A stretch of DNA of 64,000 nucleotides from Microbacterium enclense (GTDB lineage Bacteria; Actinomycetota; Actinomycetes; Actinomycetales; Microbacteriaceae): the NCBI GenBank assembly GCA_038182865.1, contig CP116226.1:3782001-3846000 (forward strand), given 5' to 3'. This document shows, piece after piece, positions 1 through 8,171 of the stretch. The notes under the pieces are model-generated. The model did not search any database. It was given only the letters and a program-made list of their open reading frames with translations, and was not told the origin of the DNA. The translations under genes and the position numbers were made by a program. The first letter of the stretch is position 1. Every line of letters starts with the position of its first letter.

Positions 1-372
1 GCGCGCCGTCGCGCGGAGATCACCCGCGGCACGCCGCCCCAAGGCCGCGGCTCCCGGCGTGTCGGCCGCGAATTCCGCGGGACGGTCCCCGGACGCCGAG
101 GCCTCAGACTCGGCCGGACTCCCGGCTCCCGCCCCCTCCACCGTGAACGACACCAGCGGCGAACCGACCGCGACGACGTCGCCCGCAGCCGCGTGCAGCC
201 CCTCCACGGTTCCGGCGTACGGCGAGGGGATCTCGACGATCGCCTTGGCCGTCTCGACCTCGGCGATCGTCTGGTTGAGCGTGACGGTGTCGCCTTCCGA
301 CACGTGCCACTGAACGATCTCGGCCTCGGGGAGCCCTTCGCCGAGGTCGGGAAGCAGAAACTCCGCGATCAT
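1..372 (-). CDS. 2-oxoacid dehydrogenase E2 (dihydrolipoamide acyltransferase), N-terminal part
   Basis: The E2 core carries acyl groups from E1 on a lipoyl arm and passes them to CoA. The 124 residues visible are a lipoyl domain (about 1-78) with the lipoylated Lys43 in the motif VETAKA, followed by an Ala/Ser/Pro-rich swinging linker. The E3-binding and catalytic domains lie beyond the left edge, so the gene is cut by the window and not broken. The ATG at 372 overlaps the TGA of the E1-beta gene by 4 nt, so the two are translationally coupled. Substrate class (branched-chain versus pyruvate) cannot be told from this piece; the downstream catalytic domain would help. Confidence 0.9.
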   Translation of the reverse strand, partial: MIAEFLLPDLGEGLPEAEIVQWHVSEGDTVTLNQTIAEVETAKAIVEIPSPYAGTVEGLHAAAGDVVAVGSPLVSFTVEGAGAGSPAESEASASGDRPAEFAADTPGAAALGRRAAGDLRATAR

Positions 373-1370
373 CGCAGCACCCCCTCCCCGCGTTCGAGCA
401 CCCGGTCCACCGCGAACAGGATGCGATCCAGATCCGGCACGTGATGCCTCTCGAGTTTCGACGGCGGATACGGGATGTCGTGCCCGGTGACCCGCTGAGG
501 CGAAGCCTCCAGATACTCGAAGCACTGCTCGGTGATGCTCGCGACGAGTTCGGCCCCCACCCCCGCCTCGCGCGCGGCCTCGTGGGTGACGACGACGCGA
601 CCTGTCTTCCGGACGGAGGCGGCGATGGTGTTCATATCGATCGGCGAGAGAGAGCGCAGATCGATGACCTCGAGCGAGACCCCGTCGTCTTCGGCGGCGA
701 GCGCGGCGTCGAGAGCCGTGCGCACCTGGGCACCGTAGGTGACGATCGTGACCTCGGTGCCCTCACGGGCGACACGGGCGAGGTGCATCGGCGGAGCGTC
801 GGCGAGGTCGGCATCCGGATCCACCTCGCCCTTCGAGTGGTACAGACGCTTCGGCTCGAAGAAGATCACGGGATCGTCGGATGCCACGGCCTGCTGCAGC
901 ATGACGTACGCGTCCTGGGGGTTCGAGGGCGCGACGACACGCAGTCCGGCCGTGTGGACGAAGTACGCCTCGGGCGACTCGGAGTGGTGTTCGGCCGCCC
1001 CGACGCCGCCCGCCCACGGGATGCGGATGACCAGCGGCATCCGGATCCGGCCGTTGCTGCGGTAATGGAGCTTGGCGACCTGGCAGACGATCTGGTCGAA
1101 GGCCGGGTAGACGAAGCCGTCGAACTGGATCTCGACCACGGGCCGGTAGCCGCGGAGGGCGAGCCCCACGGCCGTGCCGACGATGCCGGCCTCGGCGAGA
1201 GGGGTGTCGACGACGCGCTGTGCGCCGAAGCGCTGCTGCAGTCCGTCGGTGACGCGGAAGACACCGCCGAGCTTGCCGATGTCCTCCCCCATGAGCTGGA
1301 CCTTCTCGTCGGTTTCGAGGGCTTTCGACAGACCGGCGTTGATGGCGGCGCCGAGCGTGAGCGCGGTCAT
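369..1370 (-). CDS. 2-oxoacid dehydrogenase E1 beta subunit (branched-chain/pyruvate type)
   Basis: Beta subunit of the thiamine-diphosphate-dependent E1 decarboxylase, 333 residues. It begins MTALTLGAAINAGL and has the family blocks GEDIGKLGGVFRVTDGL, DTPLAEAGIVGTAVG and the C-terminal transketolase-like domain (TYGAQVRTALDAA; VVVTHEAAREAGVGAEL). The ATG at 1370 overlaps the stop of E1 alpha by 4 nt, and its own stop overlaps E2. The pattern resembles actinobacterial BkdB more than housekeeping AceE-type pyruvate dehydrogenase, and the divergent Lrp regulator fits a branched-chain keto-acid role. A pyruvate dehydrogenase annotation remains possible. Confidence 0.92.
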   Translation of the reverse strand: MTALTLGAAINAGLSKALETDEKVQLMGEDIGKLGGVFRVTDGLQQRFGAQRVVDTPLAEAGIVGTAVGLALRGYRPVVEIQFDGFVYPAFDQIVCQVAKLHYRSNGRIRMPLVIRIPWAGGVGAAEHHSESPEAYFVHTAGLRVVAPSNPQDAYVMLQQAVASDDPVIFFEPKRLYHSKGEVDPDADLADAPPMHLARVAREGTEVTIVTYGAQVRTALDAALAAEDDGVSLEVIDLRSLSPIDMNTIAASVRKTGRVVVTHEAAREAGVGAELVASITEQCFEYLEASPQRVTGHDIPYPPSKLERHHVPDLDRILFAVDRVLERGEGVLR

Positions 1371-2488
1371 TTCTCGAACCCCGCGAGGTACTCCGCGTAC
1401 TCGGCCTTCTGTCGGGCGAGCCCTGCGTGCGGCTCGGCGTAGACGTGGTCGAACATCGTCTCGGGAGCGCGGGTGGTTGCGCCGATGCACGCGGCCCGCA
1501 CCTCGGCGGCGAGCGCGTCGGCCGCCCGTGCGACCTCGTCGAGTCCCGAGTCGTCGAGCACGCCCTCGGCGCGCAGGTACGCCTCGAGCCGGGCGATCGG
1601 ATCGCGCCCCGCCCATGCCTCGACCTCATCGGCCGCGCGATACCGGGTGGGGTCGTCACTGGTGGTGTGCGGGCCCATCCGGTAGGTCACGGCCTCGATG
1701 AACGACGGTCCCTCCCCTCGTCGCGCGCGGTCGAGCGCCCAGCGCATCGCGGCGACACAGGCGAGGGCGTCGTTGCCGTCAATCCGCAGACTCGGGATGC
1801 CGAACCCCGGCGCCCGACCCGCGATGGGGTACTTCGCCTGGACGGTGACGGGCTCGCTGATCGCCCACTGGTTGTTCGAGCAGACGAACACGACGGGAGC
1901 TCGGAACGAGGAGGCGAACACCAGGGCCTCGTTGACATCGCCCTGACTGGTGGCGCCGTCGCCGTAGTACGCGACGGCGACGTCGGTCGAGCCGTCGCGC
2001 TGGGCACCCATCGCCCAGCCCGTGGCGTGCAACGACTGTGCGCCGATGATGATCTGCGGCGGAGCGGCGTTGATGGTCGTGTGGTCGTAGGCCGAGTGCT
2101 CCTCGCCGCGCCACGCCAGCACGTAGTCGGCGGGCTGGGCCCCGCGCCCGAGCAGCACACCGTGCTCGCGGTAGCTCGGGAAGACGAAGTCACCCGGGGC
2201 CAGCGCGTGGGCGGTCCCGACCTGGACCGCCTCCTGGCCGCGGCACGGCGCCCACAGGGCGAGCTGCCCTTGGCGCTGCAGGGCGACGCCCTCGGCATCG
2301 AGTCGGCGGGTGAGGACCATGTCGCGGTGGAGGGCGCGCAGCTCGTGCGGCGACAGGTCTGCGATCCAGGGATCGAGTGTGGCGTCGGAGACTCGCGTGC
2401 CGTCGGGCTCGAGCACGCGCAGCGCGTCGTGGTTCCCCTCGTCGGGGACTCCCCCGGTGAGGGAGTCCTGGGTCTGGGTGTACGTCAT
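1367..2488 (-). CDS. 2-oxoacid dehydrogenase E1 alpha subunit (branched-chain/pyruvate type)
   Basis: Alpha subunit of the heterotetrameric E1, 373 residues from the chosen ATG. It binds thiamine diphosphate through GDGATSQGDVNEAL (GDG at about 176-178) ending in the SNNQW block near 204. The start at 2488 is preferred over an upstream ATG (2494) and GTG (2563) because GGAGG lies 7 nt upstream of it, but only 1 nt before the 2494 ATG. First gene of the E1alpha-E1beta-E2 operon, each junction overlapping by 4 nt. Diverges from the Lrp regulator, with about 175 nt between the starts. Confidence 0.92.
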   Translation of the reverse strand: MTYTQTQDSLTGGVPDEGNHDALRVLEPDGTRVSDATLDPWIADLSPHELRALHRDMVLTRRLDAEGVALQRQGQLALWAPCRGQEAVQVGTAHALAPGDFVFPSYREHGVLLGRGAQPADYVLAWRGEEHSAYDHTTINAAPPQIIIGAQSLHATGWAMGAQRDGSTDVAVAYYGDGATSQGDVNEALVFASSFRAPVVFVCSNNQWAISEPVTVQAKYPIAGRAPGFGIPSLRIDGNDALACVAAMRWALDRARRGEGPSFIEAVTYRMGPHTTSDDPTRYRAADEVEAWAGRDPIARLEAYLRAEGVLDDSGLDEVARAADALAAEVRAACIGATTRAPETMFDHVYAEPHAGLARQKAEYAEYLAGFEK

Positions 2489-2650
2489 CGTCATCCCTCC
2501 AGCTGCGGCCGGGGCTCCTCGTGAGAGCCGGGGCGGTCCGGGTGCCGGCAGCGCCGCCGACACGGCCGACCGTACGCGTGGAAGGCAGGGCGCTCAAGAC
2601 CTCCGGAGATAACTCAGCATTCTGCACATCTGGGAGGCCAGGCACCCTGC

Positions 2651-2656
2651 TAATGT
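2651..2656 (+). promoter_or_regulatory. -10 element for the leaderless Lrp gene
   Basis: TAATGT sits 8 nt before the ATG at 2665, the spacing expected for leaderless transcription in Actinobacteria. No Shine-Dalgarno sequence precedes the ATG. Confidence 0.5.
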
Positions 2657-2664
2657 TTCGCACC

Positions 2665-3138
2665 ATGAGCAAGCTCGACGCCGTCGACCTCGACCTCCTC
2701 CGCGCTCTCTCCGCCGACCCGCGCGCCACGGTCGTCGCGCTCGCCGAGAAGCTGAGTCTGTCGCGCAACACCGTGCAGGCTCGCATGAGCCGACTCGAGC
2801 GCGGGGGCGTCTTCTTGTCGTATGAACGCACGCTCTCCGCGGAAGCGCTGGGGTTCCCCATCGAGGCGTTTCTGCAGGTCACGGTGCGCCAGGCCGAGCT
2901 CCCGGCGATCCGCCAGGAACTCGCGAAGGTGCCCGAGGTGCTTCAGGCGCACGGGCTGAGCGGTCAGGTCGACCTGCTCGTGCGGGTGGCCTGCCGTGAT
3001 ACCCAGCACCTGTTCGACACCGACGCGCGGATCCTCGCGATCGAGGGCGTCGAACGCACCGAGACGTCCCTGGTGATGGGCGAGGTCATCGGGTATCGCG
3101 TGGGCCCGCTGATGAATCTGGCGCGGGGCGAGATCTAG
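2665..3138 (+). CDS. Lrp/AsnC family transcriptional regulator (BkdR-like position)
   Basis: 157-residue feast/famine regulator: N-terminal helix-turn-helix (about 5-55; LDLLRALSADPRATVVALAEKL) and C-terminal RAM/AsnC ligand domain (about 70-150). An ATG also exists at 2653, but TAATGT at 2651-2656 looks like a -10 element and would place the transcript start at or next to the ATG at 2665. Divergent from the E1alpha-E1beta-E2 operon. Lrp-type BkdR proteins activate branched-chain keto-acid dehydrogenase operons in other bacteria, so it probably controls that operon in response to an amino acid. The effector is not known. Confidence 0.9.
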   Translation: MSKLDAVDLDLLRALSADPRATVVALAEKLSLSRNTVQARMSRLERGGVFLSYERTLSAEALGFPIEAFLQVTVRQAELPAIRQELAKVPEVLQAHGLSGQVDLLVRVACRDTQHLFDTDARILAIEGVERTETSLVMGEVIGYRVGPLMNLARGEI

Positions 3139-3157
3139 CCCGCGAGGGGAAGATCCT

Positions 3158-4150
3158 CTACGGCGACGGCACCACCGGGATGCTCGCCGTCTCCGTCTTC
3201 TGCTCGGCCGGGCTTCCCGCATCGAGGCGGACGAGCACCACACCCACGAGAATGAGCGCGCCGCCCACGAACTGGACCGGCGCGGGGGTCTCGCCGAGGA
3301 GGAGCCACGCGAACCCGAGGGCGAAGAGAACCTCACTGAGCCCGACGAACGATGCCAGCCGCGAGCCGATGAGCGGCACGGCGATCACCCCGAGCGCGTA
3401 GCCGACCGTGGTGGCGACCGCGCCCACCCAGATCAGCGGCAGGATGCCGGGAACCTGGAGCCCCGCGAGCGACACCGTGATCGACGGGGCGGCGAAGGGC
3501 AGGATGCCGACGGCCACGAGGATGCCCATGAGCAGGGCCCCGACGATGAGGCCACCGGCGGCGAGCGCGAGGGGCGGGAGGTCGTCGCCGGCCCGACCGG
3601 CGATGACGAAGTACGCCGCGGCGCAGACGGCCGCGCACAGCGCGAAGATCGTGCCGAGGAGATCGAAGCGGGCACCGCTGATGTCGACGACGAGCACGAG
3701 GCCCGTCATCGCGACGACCGAGCCGACGAGCACGGCTTTCGAGGGGGCGCGGCGCGTGCGCACCCAGACGGCGATGACGATGAGCACCGGGGCGATGTAC
3801 TGGATCAGCAGGGCCACGGCGACCGGCATCCGTTGCATGGCGGCGAAGTAGAACAGCTGGCAGCCCGCGACGGCGGTGAGGCCGAAGGCCACGATCAGCA
3901 GCCCATGGCGGCGGAGGAAGCCCCGCTGTCGACGGATGGCGATGAGGAGGGCGGGCGAGAGCAGGAGCGCGGCGAGACTCATGCGCACCAGCAGGACCGT
4001 GCCGAGAGACCAGCCACCGTCGAGCAGGGGCTTCACGAACGGGCCGCTGCTGGAGAACGCGAGCGCCGAGGCGACGGCGATCGCGAGGCCGGTGACGGCG
4101 CTCGAGCCCCGGTGGGTGGGGCGCGGGAGGGTGACGGACGACGTGGTCAT
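3158..4150 (-). CDS. EamA/DMT-family drug/metabolite exporter
   Basis: 330-residue membrane protein with ten predicted hydrophobic segments in two repeats (EamA domains, about 18-150 and 160-300), the RhaT/YdcZ-like drug/metabolite transporter fold. The N-terminus up to about residue 17 and the C-terminal 25 residues are polar. Substrate is not predictable; relatives export amino acids or metabolites. It diverges from a CGNR-type regulator, a common regulator/exporter pair, with an inverted repeat covering the shared promoter. Ends 20 nt from the convergent Lrp gene with no hairpin between. Confidence 0.9.
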   Translation of the reverse strand: MTTSSVTLPRPTHRGSSAVTGLAIAVASALAFSSSGPFVKPLLDGGWSLGTVLLVRMSLAALLLSPALLIAIRRQRGFLRRHGLLIVAFGLTAVAGCQLFYFAAMQRMPVAVALLIQYIAPVLIVIAVWVRTRRAPSKAVLVGSVVAMTGLVLVVDISGARFDLLGTIFALCAAVCAAAYFVIAGRAGDDLPPLALAAGGLIVGALLMGILVAVGILPFAAPSITVSLAGLQVPGILPLIWVGAVATTVGYALGVIAVPLIGSRLASFVGLSEVLFALGFAWLLLGETPAPVQFVGGALILVGVVLVRLDAGSPAEQKTETASIPVVPSP

Positions 4151-4160
4151 GCGGGCCTGC

Positions 4161-4217
4161 TGTCAGGAGTGAAGAACGTTTACACTCGTGACAGTACGAC
4201 CTCGACATGTCAGGAGT
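4161..4217 (+). promoter_or_regulatory. Putative operator between EamA exporter and CGNR regulator
   Basis: TGTCAGGAGTG (4161-4171) and CACTCGTGACA (4183-4193) form an inverted repeat matching at 10 of 11 positions, with an 11-nt spacer that contains part of TACACT (4181-4186), a likely -10 element. A third half-site, TGTCAGGAGT (4208-4217), overlaps the start of the CGNR gene. This would suit autoregulation plus control of the divergent exporter. Confidence 0.5.
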
Positions 4218-4833
4218 CAACGTGGTCTTCATCCGTGACACGGAATTGGTGCTCCGCGCCGCCGTCGAACTGGTCAACACGCTGCCGCACACCGACATCG
4301 GCGGGGCCGACAGGCTCGTCGCTCCGGCAGAGCTCGACGCGTTCACCGTGCGGCACGGATACACCGGGTCGCGACGACGCGACGCCCCCGAACTCGCCGA
4401 GGTCCGTGGCATCCGCGAACGCCTCCTCGCCCTGTGGGGCACAGACCGCGACGGTGCGGTTCCCCTCGTGAACGCGATGCTCGCCGACGGTCGCGCCCTG
4501 CCCCAGCTCGTCCGCCACGACGACATGGACTGGCACATCCACGCGAGCGATCCCGAGGACCCCCTCGCGACGCGCATCCTCGTCGAGACCGCGCTCGCAT
4601 TCGTCGAGGTCATCCGCGCCGACGAGTACGCGCGCGTGCGCGTCTGCGACGCCGACGACTGCAACAGCGTCTACGTCGACTTCTCGAAGAACGGCTCCAA
4701 GCGCTACTGCGACGAAGGCAACTGCGGCAACCGGATGAACGTCAACGCCTACCGGAAGCGCCGCGCCGCGACCCCGGGCGCTCAGCCCACGAACGCCCGG
4801 ATCGCGGATGCCGCCGCCTCGGGCGTCTCGTAG
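4207..4833 (+). CDS. CGNR zinc-finger / ABATE-domain regulator
   Basis: 208 residues. The N-terminal two-thirds matches the ABATE (stress-induced regulator) domain; the C-terminal CGNR zinc finger is visible as VCDADDCNSVYVDFSKN then RYCDEGNCGNRMNV (about 152-183), with four Cys. Such proteins usually act as DNA-binding regulators of an adjacent gene, here the divergent EamA exporter. Start is uncertain: ATG 4207 lacks a Shine-Dalgarno sequence, while AGGAG at 4212-4216 lies 5 nt before an in-frame GTG at 4222, which would give 203 residues. The last 52 nt overlap the 3' end of the convergent hydrolase gene. Confidence 0.85.
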   Translation: MSGVNVVFIRDTELVLRAAVELVNTLPHTDIGGADRLVAPAELDAFTVRHGYTGSRRRDAPELAEVRGIRERLLALWGTDRDGAVPLVNAMLADGRALPQLVRHDDMDWHIHASDPEDPLATRILVETALAFVEVIRADEYARVRVCDADDCNSVYVDFSKNGSKRYCDEGNCGNRMNVNAYRKRRAATPGAQPTNARIADAAASGVS

Positions 4834-5654
4834 TGGATGAGGTGGCCGACATCGGGGATCTCCACCAGCTCGGCCTGTGGGAAGAGGGTCGCCAGGTGCC
4901 GCTCGGCCTCGATGGGCGTGATGTCGTCCTTCTGGGCGGCGATGAGCAGCGTCGGCTGGGCGATGCGAGGAGCGAACGCACGCACATCGTGCGACACACT
5001 CGTCACGAACGCGTCGTGCAGCACGTCGCGGTCGGCGAAGCGCGAGAAGTACTCGTCGTGCTGCTCGTGCACGAAGCGCCGCAGCTCGGGGTCGCGGGTC
5101 TTCGCCATCGCGTTGCTCATGACCCGCACGATGAGGCCGTTGCGCAGCAGCCCGTCGCCGAGCGGGCGCGGCAGCTTGGCCCCGGCGAGGTAGTAGAACA
5201 CCGCGAGGCGGGTCAGGATGCCGCGCGGGCCCTCGAGGGCTGGGGCGCCGATCGGGTTCACCAGGATGAGTCTCGGCGTCGCGAGACCGCCCGCCACGGC
5301 CGCCGCCGACACGATCGATCCGAAGGAGTGACCGAGGACGATGGCATCCGGAGCGACGGATTCGACGAACGCCCGAAGCCACGCCGCGTAGGTGTCGAGG
5401 TCGTGCCGACGTCCGCGCAGAGGCGGTGTCTCACCGAACCCCGGCAGGTCGGGTGAGATGACCCGGATGCCACGAAGGTGCGCGACCACCGGGTCCAGCC
5501 CGTGATGCTCGCCGCGGAAGCCGTGCACCGCCACGATCGTCGTCTCGGCGGTGTCGTCGCCGTAGACCCAGTACGCGGTCGCGCCCCCCAGGATGTCGAC
5601 CTCGCGTCGCTCGACGGGGATCGCCGCGAGAAGGTCGGCGTAGGGGTTCGGCAT
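4782..5654 (-). CDS. alpha/beta-fold hydrolase
   Basis: 290-residue alpha/beta hydrolase. Visible: oxyanion-hole HG at 44-45, nucleophile elbow GHSFGS with Ser110, and the catalytic His at about 271 (DVGHLIHYETPEAA). A cap-domain region lies at about 130-210. Resembles esterase or epoxide-hydrolase-like soluble enzymes; the substrate cannot be inferred. Its 3' end overlaps the convergent CGNR gene by 52 nt, so the two C-termini are encoded on opposite strands of the same DNA. Confidence 0.85.
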   Translation of the reverse strand: MPNPYADLLAAIPVERREVDILGGATAYWVYGDDTAETTIVAVHGFRGEHHGLDPVVAHLRGIRVISPDLPGFGETPPLRGRRHDLDTYAAWLRAFVESVAPDAIVLGHSFGSIVSAAAVAGGLATPRLILVNPIGAPALEGPRGILTRLAVFYYLAGAKLPRPLGDGLLRNGLIVRVMSNAMAKTRDPELRRFVHEQHDEYFSRFADRDVLHDAFVTSVSHDVRAFAPRIAQPTLLIAAQKDDITPIEAERHLATLFPQAELVEIPDVGHLIHYETPEAAASAIRAFVG

Positions 5655-5736
5655 GGCTCGAGTTTACGGGCGCACCTCTCCTCCCCCGTCTCGGAATCGC
5701 GGCATCCGCCCCCCGTTCCTGCGCGCCTCGACGCCC

Positions 5737-5765
5737 ATGTCCGACCCTCGCTCTACCGTGACCCC
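5737..5765 (+). promoter_or_regulatory. Candidate leaderless, damage-type promoter of the exonuclease gene
   Basis: ATGTCCGAC (5737-5745), 8 nt, TACCGT (5754-5759), 6 nt, ATG at 5766. The spacing is identical to the uvrA and uvrB promoters in this window; the upstream block matches theirs at 7 of 9 positions. It is a weaker match to the published damage-promoter block. Confidence 0.4.
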
Positions 5766-6500
5766 ATGACCCTGTGGCAGGCCGAGCCGCTCCCGCTCTT
5801 CCAGACTCCCGAATGGACGCGTCTCGTCGGCGTCTTCGATCTCGAGACGACCGGCGTCGACGTCGAGAACGACCGCATCGTCACCGCGCACGTGGGAGTC
5901 CTCGACGCCGACGGTCACGTGATCGACGCACGTGACTGGCTGGCCGATCCCGGGGTGGAGATCCCCGCGGGCGCGGCCGCCATCCACGGCATCTCCACCG
6001 AGCGGGCGCGGGCCGAGGGGGCCCCGGCCCCGCGGGTCGTGGCGGAGGTCGTCGAGGCGCTCAGCGCGCTGTTCGCGGCCGGGATCCCGGTGGTGGCGTA
6101 CAACGCCCCGTTCGATTTCTCGATGCTGAAGCACGAAGCGGTGCGGCACGGTGTCGCCCCGATCGATGCGCCGTCGCCGGTGATCGACCCGCTCGTGGTC
6201 GACAAGACCTACGACCGCTATCGGCGGGGCAAGCGCACGCTGTCGGTGGTCGCCGAGCACTATGCCGTGCCGCTGGAGTCGGCCCACGAGGCGTGTGCCG
6301 ACGCGGTGGCCGCCGGGCGCGTGGCGCTGGCGCTGGCCGAACGGTTCGCGCCGTGGCTCCCCTCGACGGTCGATGAGCTGCACACGCGCCAGATCGCCTG
6401 GGCACGGGCGCAGGCGGCGAGCCTCACCGAGTACTTCGTGAAGATCGGGCGCCTGGATGCCACGGCTCCCCCGCTCGACGGGGCGTGGCCGATCCGCTGA
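5766..6500 (+). CDS. DEDDh 3'-5' exonuclease (DnaQ-like)
   Basis: 244 residues, RNase T/DnaQ exonuclease fold. Exo I is VFDLETTG with Asp25 and Glu27; Exo II is around YNAPFDFSML (Asp near 118); Exo III has HEACADAV with the DEDDh His and the last Asp. It resembles actinobacterial stand-alone proofreading-type exonucleases and lacks a polymerase or UvrC-like domain. TACCGT at 5754-5759, 6 nt before the ATG, suggests a leaderless transcript; the promoter resembles those of uvrA and uvrB, consistent with a repair role (inference). Confidence 0.9.
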   Translation: MTLWQAEPLPLFQTPEWTRLVGVFDLETTGVDVENDRIVTAHVGVLDADGHVIDARDWLADPGVEIPAGAAAIHGISTERARAEGAPAPRVVAEVVEALSALFAAGIPVVAYNAPFDFSMLKHEAVRHGVAPIDAPSPVIDPLVVDKTYDRYRRGKRTLSVVAEHYAVPLESAHEACADAVAAGRVALALAERFAPWLPSTVDELHTRQIAWARAQAASLTEYFVKIGRLDATAPPLDGAWPIR

Positions 6501-6672
6501 GAGGCGCGTGAGCAACCGCCCGCGCACTCGCGGGCCAGGGCGCAGCCCGTCCCACCGCCAACCGTCGAAATTCCGACGCGCGGCGCCCCGCGCGCACCGC
6601 TCCGGTGCCCCCGCGAGCACCGACGAGCACTCCCTCGAATCGACGGCATCGCCGGGATGCCACACTGAACTC

Positions 6673-7488
6673 GTGTCCTGTCGCATCGCCACTGTCCAGA
6701 TGGAGGCCCTCGCCGGCGACGTCGACGAAAACGTCGCGCGCATCACACGTCTCGTCCATGGGGCAGCGGTGGGCGGAGCCGACCTCGTGCTCTTCCCCGA
6801 GGCTGCCGTCACGGGCTACGACGACCGCGCCTTCTCGGGCCCCCTGCCGGAGCTGACCACCGGCGAGTGGTGGAGACCCGTGCAAGACGCCGTCGACCGC
6901 ACCGGCGTCACCGCCGTCGTCAACACCGCATTCGAGCGCGAGAAGCGCCGCACTCTCACCGACGTGGTGCTCACCCCCGGTCGTGACCCGCTCGCGGCCT
7001 ACGACAAACAGCACCTGTACGACAGCGAGCGATCCTTCTTCGCCCCCGGGGATCACGGCGCGTCGTTCGTCCTCAACGAGCTCCGCTTCGCCCTCTCGAT
7101 CTGCTACGACGCGAACTTCCCCGAGCATGCGGCCGACGCGGCCCGTGCCGGGGCGGACGTCTATCTCAACAGCGGCGCGTACTTCCCCGGAGGTGAGCAT
7201 CGCCGCGACCTCCACTACGCCGCACGCGCCCTCGACAACGGCATGTATGTCGTCTTCAGCGGCCTGATCGGAGCACCGCACGCGTTCATCGGCGGTTCCG
7301 CCGTCTTCGATCCGCTCGGCAGACGCATTGCCACGGTCGGAGAGGGCGAGCACCTGGCGTTCGCGGATCTGGAACCGAGAGTCGTCGCGGAAACCCGCGA
7401 TCGGCAAAGGATGTGGGCGGATCATCGCGGTGACCTCGGACCCCACCACCACCTGGGATCGTTCTCCCCATCCGACGTCGCGCTCTGA
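6673..7488 (+). CDS. carbon-nitrogen hydrolase (nitrilase superfamily)
   Basis: 271 residues from GTG. The Glu-Lys-Cys triad is complete: Glu43 (LFPEAAVTGY), Lys112 (YDKQHLYDSE) and Cys144 (SICYDANFPE). Enzymes of this superfamily hydrolyse amides or nitriles; the compact size suits an omega-amidase or carbamoylputrescine-amidase-like enzyme, but the substrate is not determined. The GTG start is chosen because CACACT at 6661-6666, a plausible -10, lies 6 nt upstream and the homologous fold starts with the following SCRIATVQM strand. The 172 nt upstream hold no other gene I can support. Confidence 0.87.
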   Translation: MSCRIATVQMEALAGDVDENVARITRLVHGAAVGGADLVLFPEAAVTGYDDRAFSGPLPELTTGEWWRPVQDAVDRTGVTAVVNTAFEREKRRTLTDVVLTPGRDPLAAYDKQHLYDSERSFFAPGDHGASFVLNELRFALSICYDANFPEHAADAARAGADVYLNSGAYFPGGEHRRDLHYAARALDNGMYVVFSGLIGAPHAFIGGSAVFDPLGRRIATVGEGEHLAFADLEPRVVAETRDRQRMWADHRGDLGPHHHLGSFSPSDVAL

Positions 7489-7500
7489 CGCAGAACGCAC

Positions 7501-8049
7501 TCAGCCCCGGACGAGCTCGTCGAGCACCGCCTTCCCCCACTCCCACTCCCCCAGACCGCTCGCGGCGTTGAGATGTCCGCGCGCGCCGGCGTTGCGGAAG
7601 CCGCTTCCCCACCCGGAGGCGAACCGCTCCGCGACCTCGATCGGGCAGTACGGATCGTCGGAGCTGGCGATCACCAGGCTTCGGCGGGCGAACGGTCGCG
7701 CCTCGAGACCGACGAAGGTGGATGCCACGGCGCGAGGAAACCCGGCACCGCGCGGATCCGGAGGGGCGACGAGCAGCATCCCCGCGACCGCCGGATGCCC
7801 GACTCGACCCGCCCACTCGGTCGCCGACCAGCACCCGAGGCTATGGGCGATCACGACGAGGTCGTCGTCCGATCCCGAGAGGTCGGTGACCACTCGATCC
7901 ACCGCCTCCACCCAATCATCGAGGTCGGGCTCGTCCCAGGATCGGGGCACCACGCGCTCGGCGACGGCACCCCAGCGCTTCTCCCAGAGGGTCTGCCAGT
8001 GCTGCTCGCCCGATCCTCCGAGGCCGGGAACGATCACGTATGCCACCAT
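7501..8049 (-). CDS. RBBP9/YdeN-family serine hydrolase
   Basis: 182-residue compact alpha/beta hydrolase of the RBBP9/YdeN type. The N-terminus YVIVPGLGGSGEQHWQTLWE is characteristic; nucleophile Ser70 lies in IAHSLGCW, the acid in SSDDPYCP, and the catalytic His in GARGHLNAASGLGEW. Members are small serine hydrolases of unclear substrate. ATG at 8049 follows AAAGG by about 9 nt. It diverges from an Lrp-type regulator 122 nt away, which probably controls it. Only 12 nt separate its 3' end from the convergent nitrilase gene. Confidence 0.88.
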   Translation of the reverse strand: MVAYVIVPGLGGSGEQHWQTLWEKRWGAVAERVVPRSWDEPDLDDWVEAVDRVVTDLSGSDDDLVVIAHSLGCWSATEWAGRVGHPAVAGMLLVAPPDPRGAGFPRAVASTFVGLEARPFARRSLVIASSDDPYCPIEVAERFASGWGSGFRNAGARGHLNAASGLGEWEWGKAVLDELVRG

Positions 8050-8171
8050 GGACGACGACCTTTCACTCGTTCGCCGCGCGAGCGCGCGGTGCCTGTCCGA
8101 TCGAGCATGATGGATCCACTCGGAGGATGCGTTCACAACGAGTGATATCTCACCGATCGGAGCCGAACACG

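Noticed and set aside
4207..4209. ATG 4207 as the certain start of the CGNR gene
   Set aside because: It has no ribosome site, while GTG 4222 does; I kept 4207 for the extent but mark the start as unresolved.
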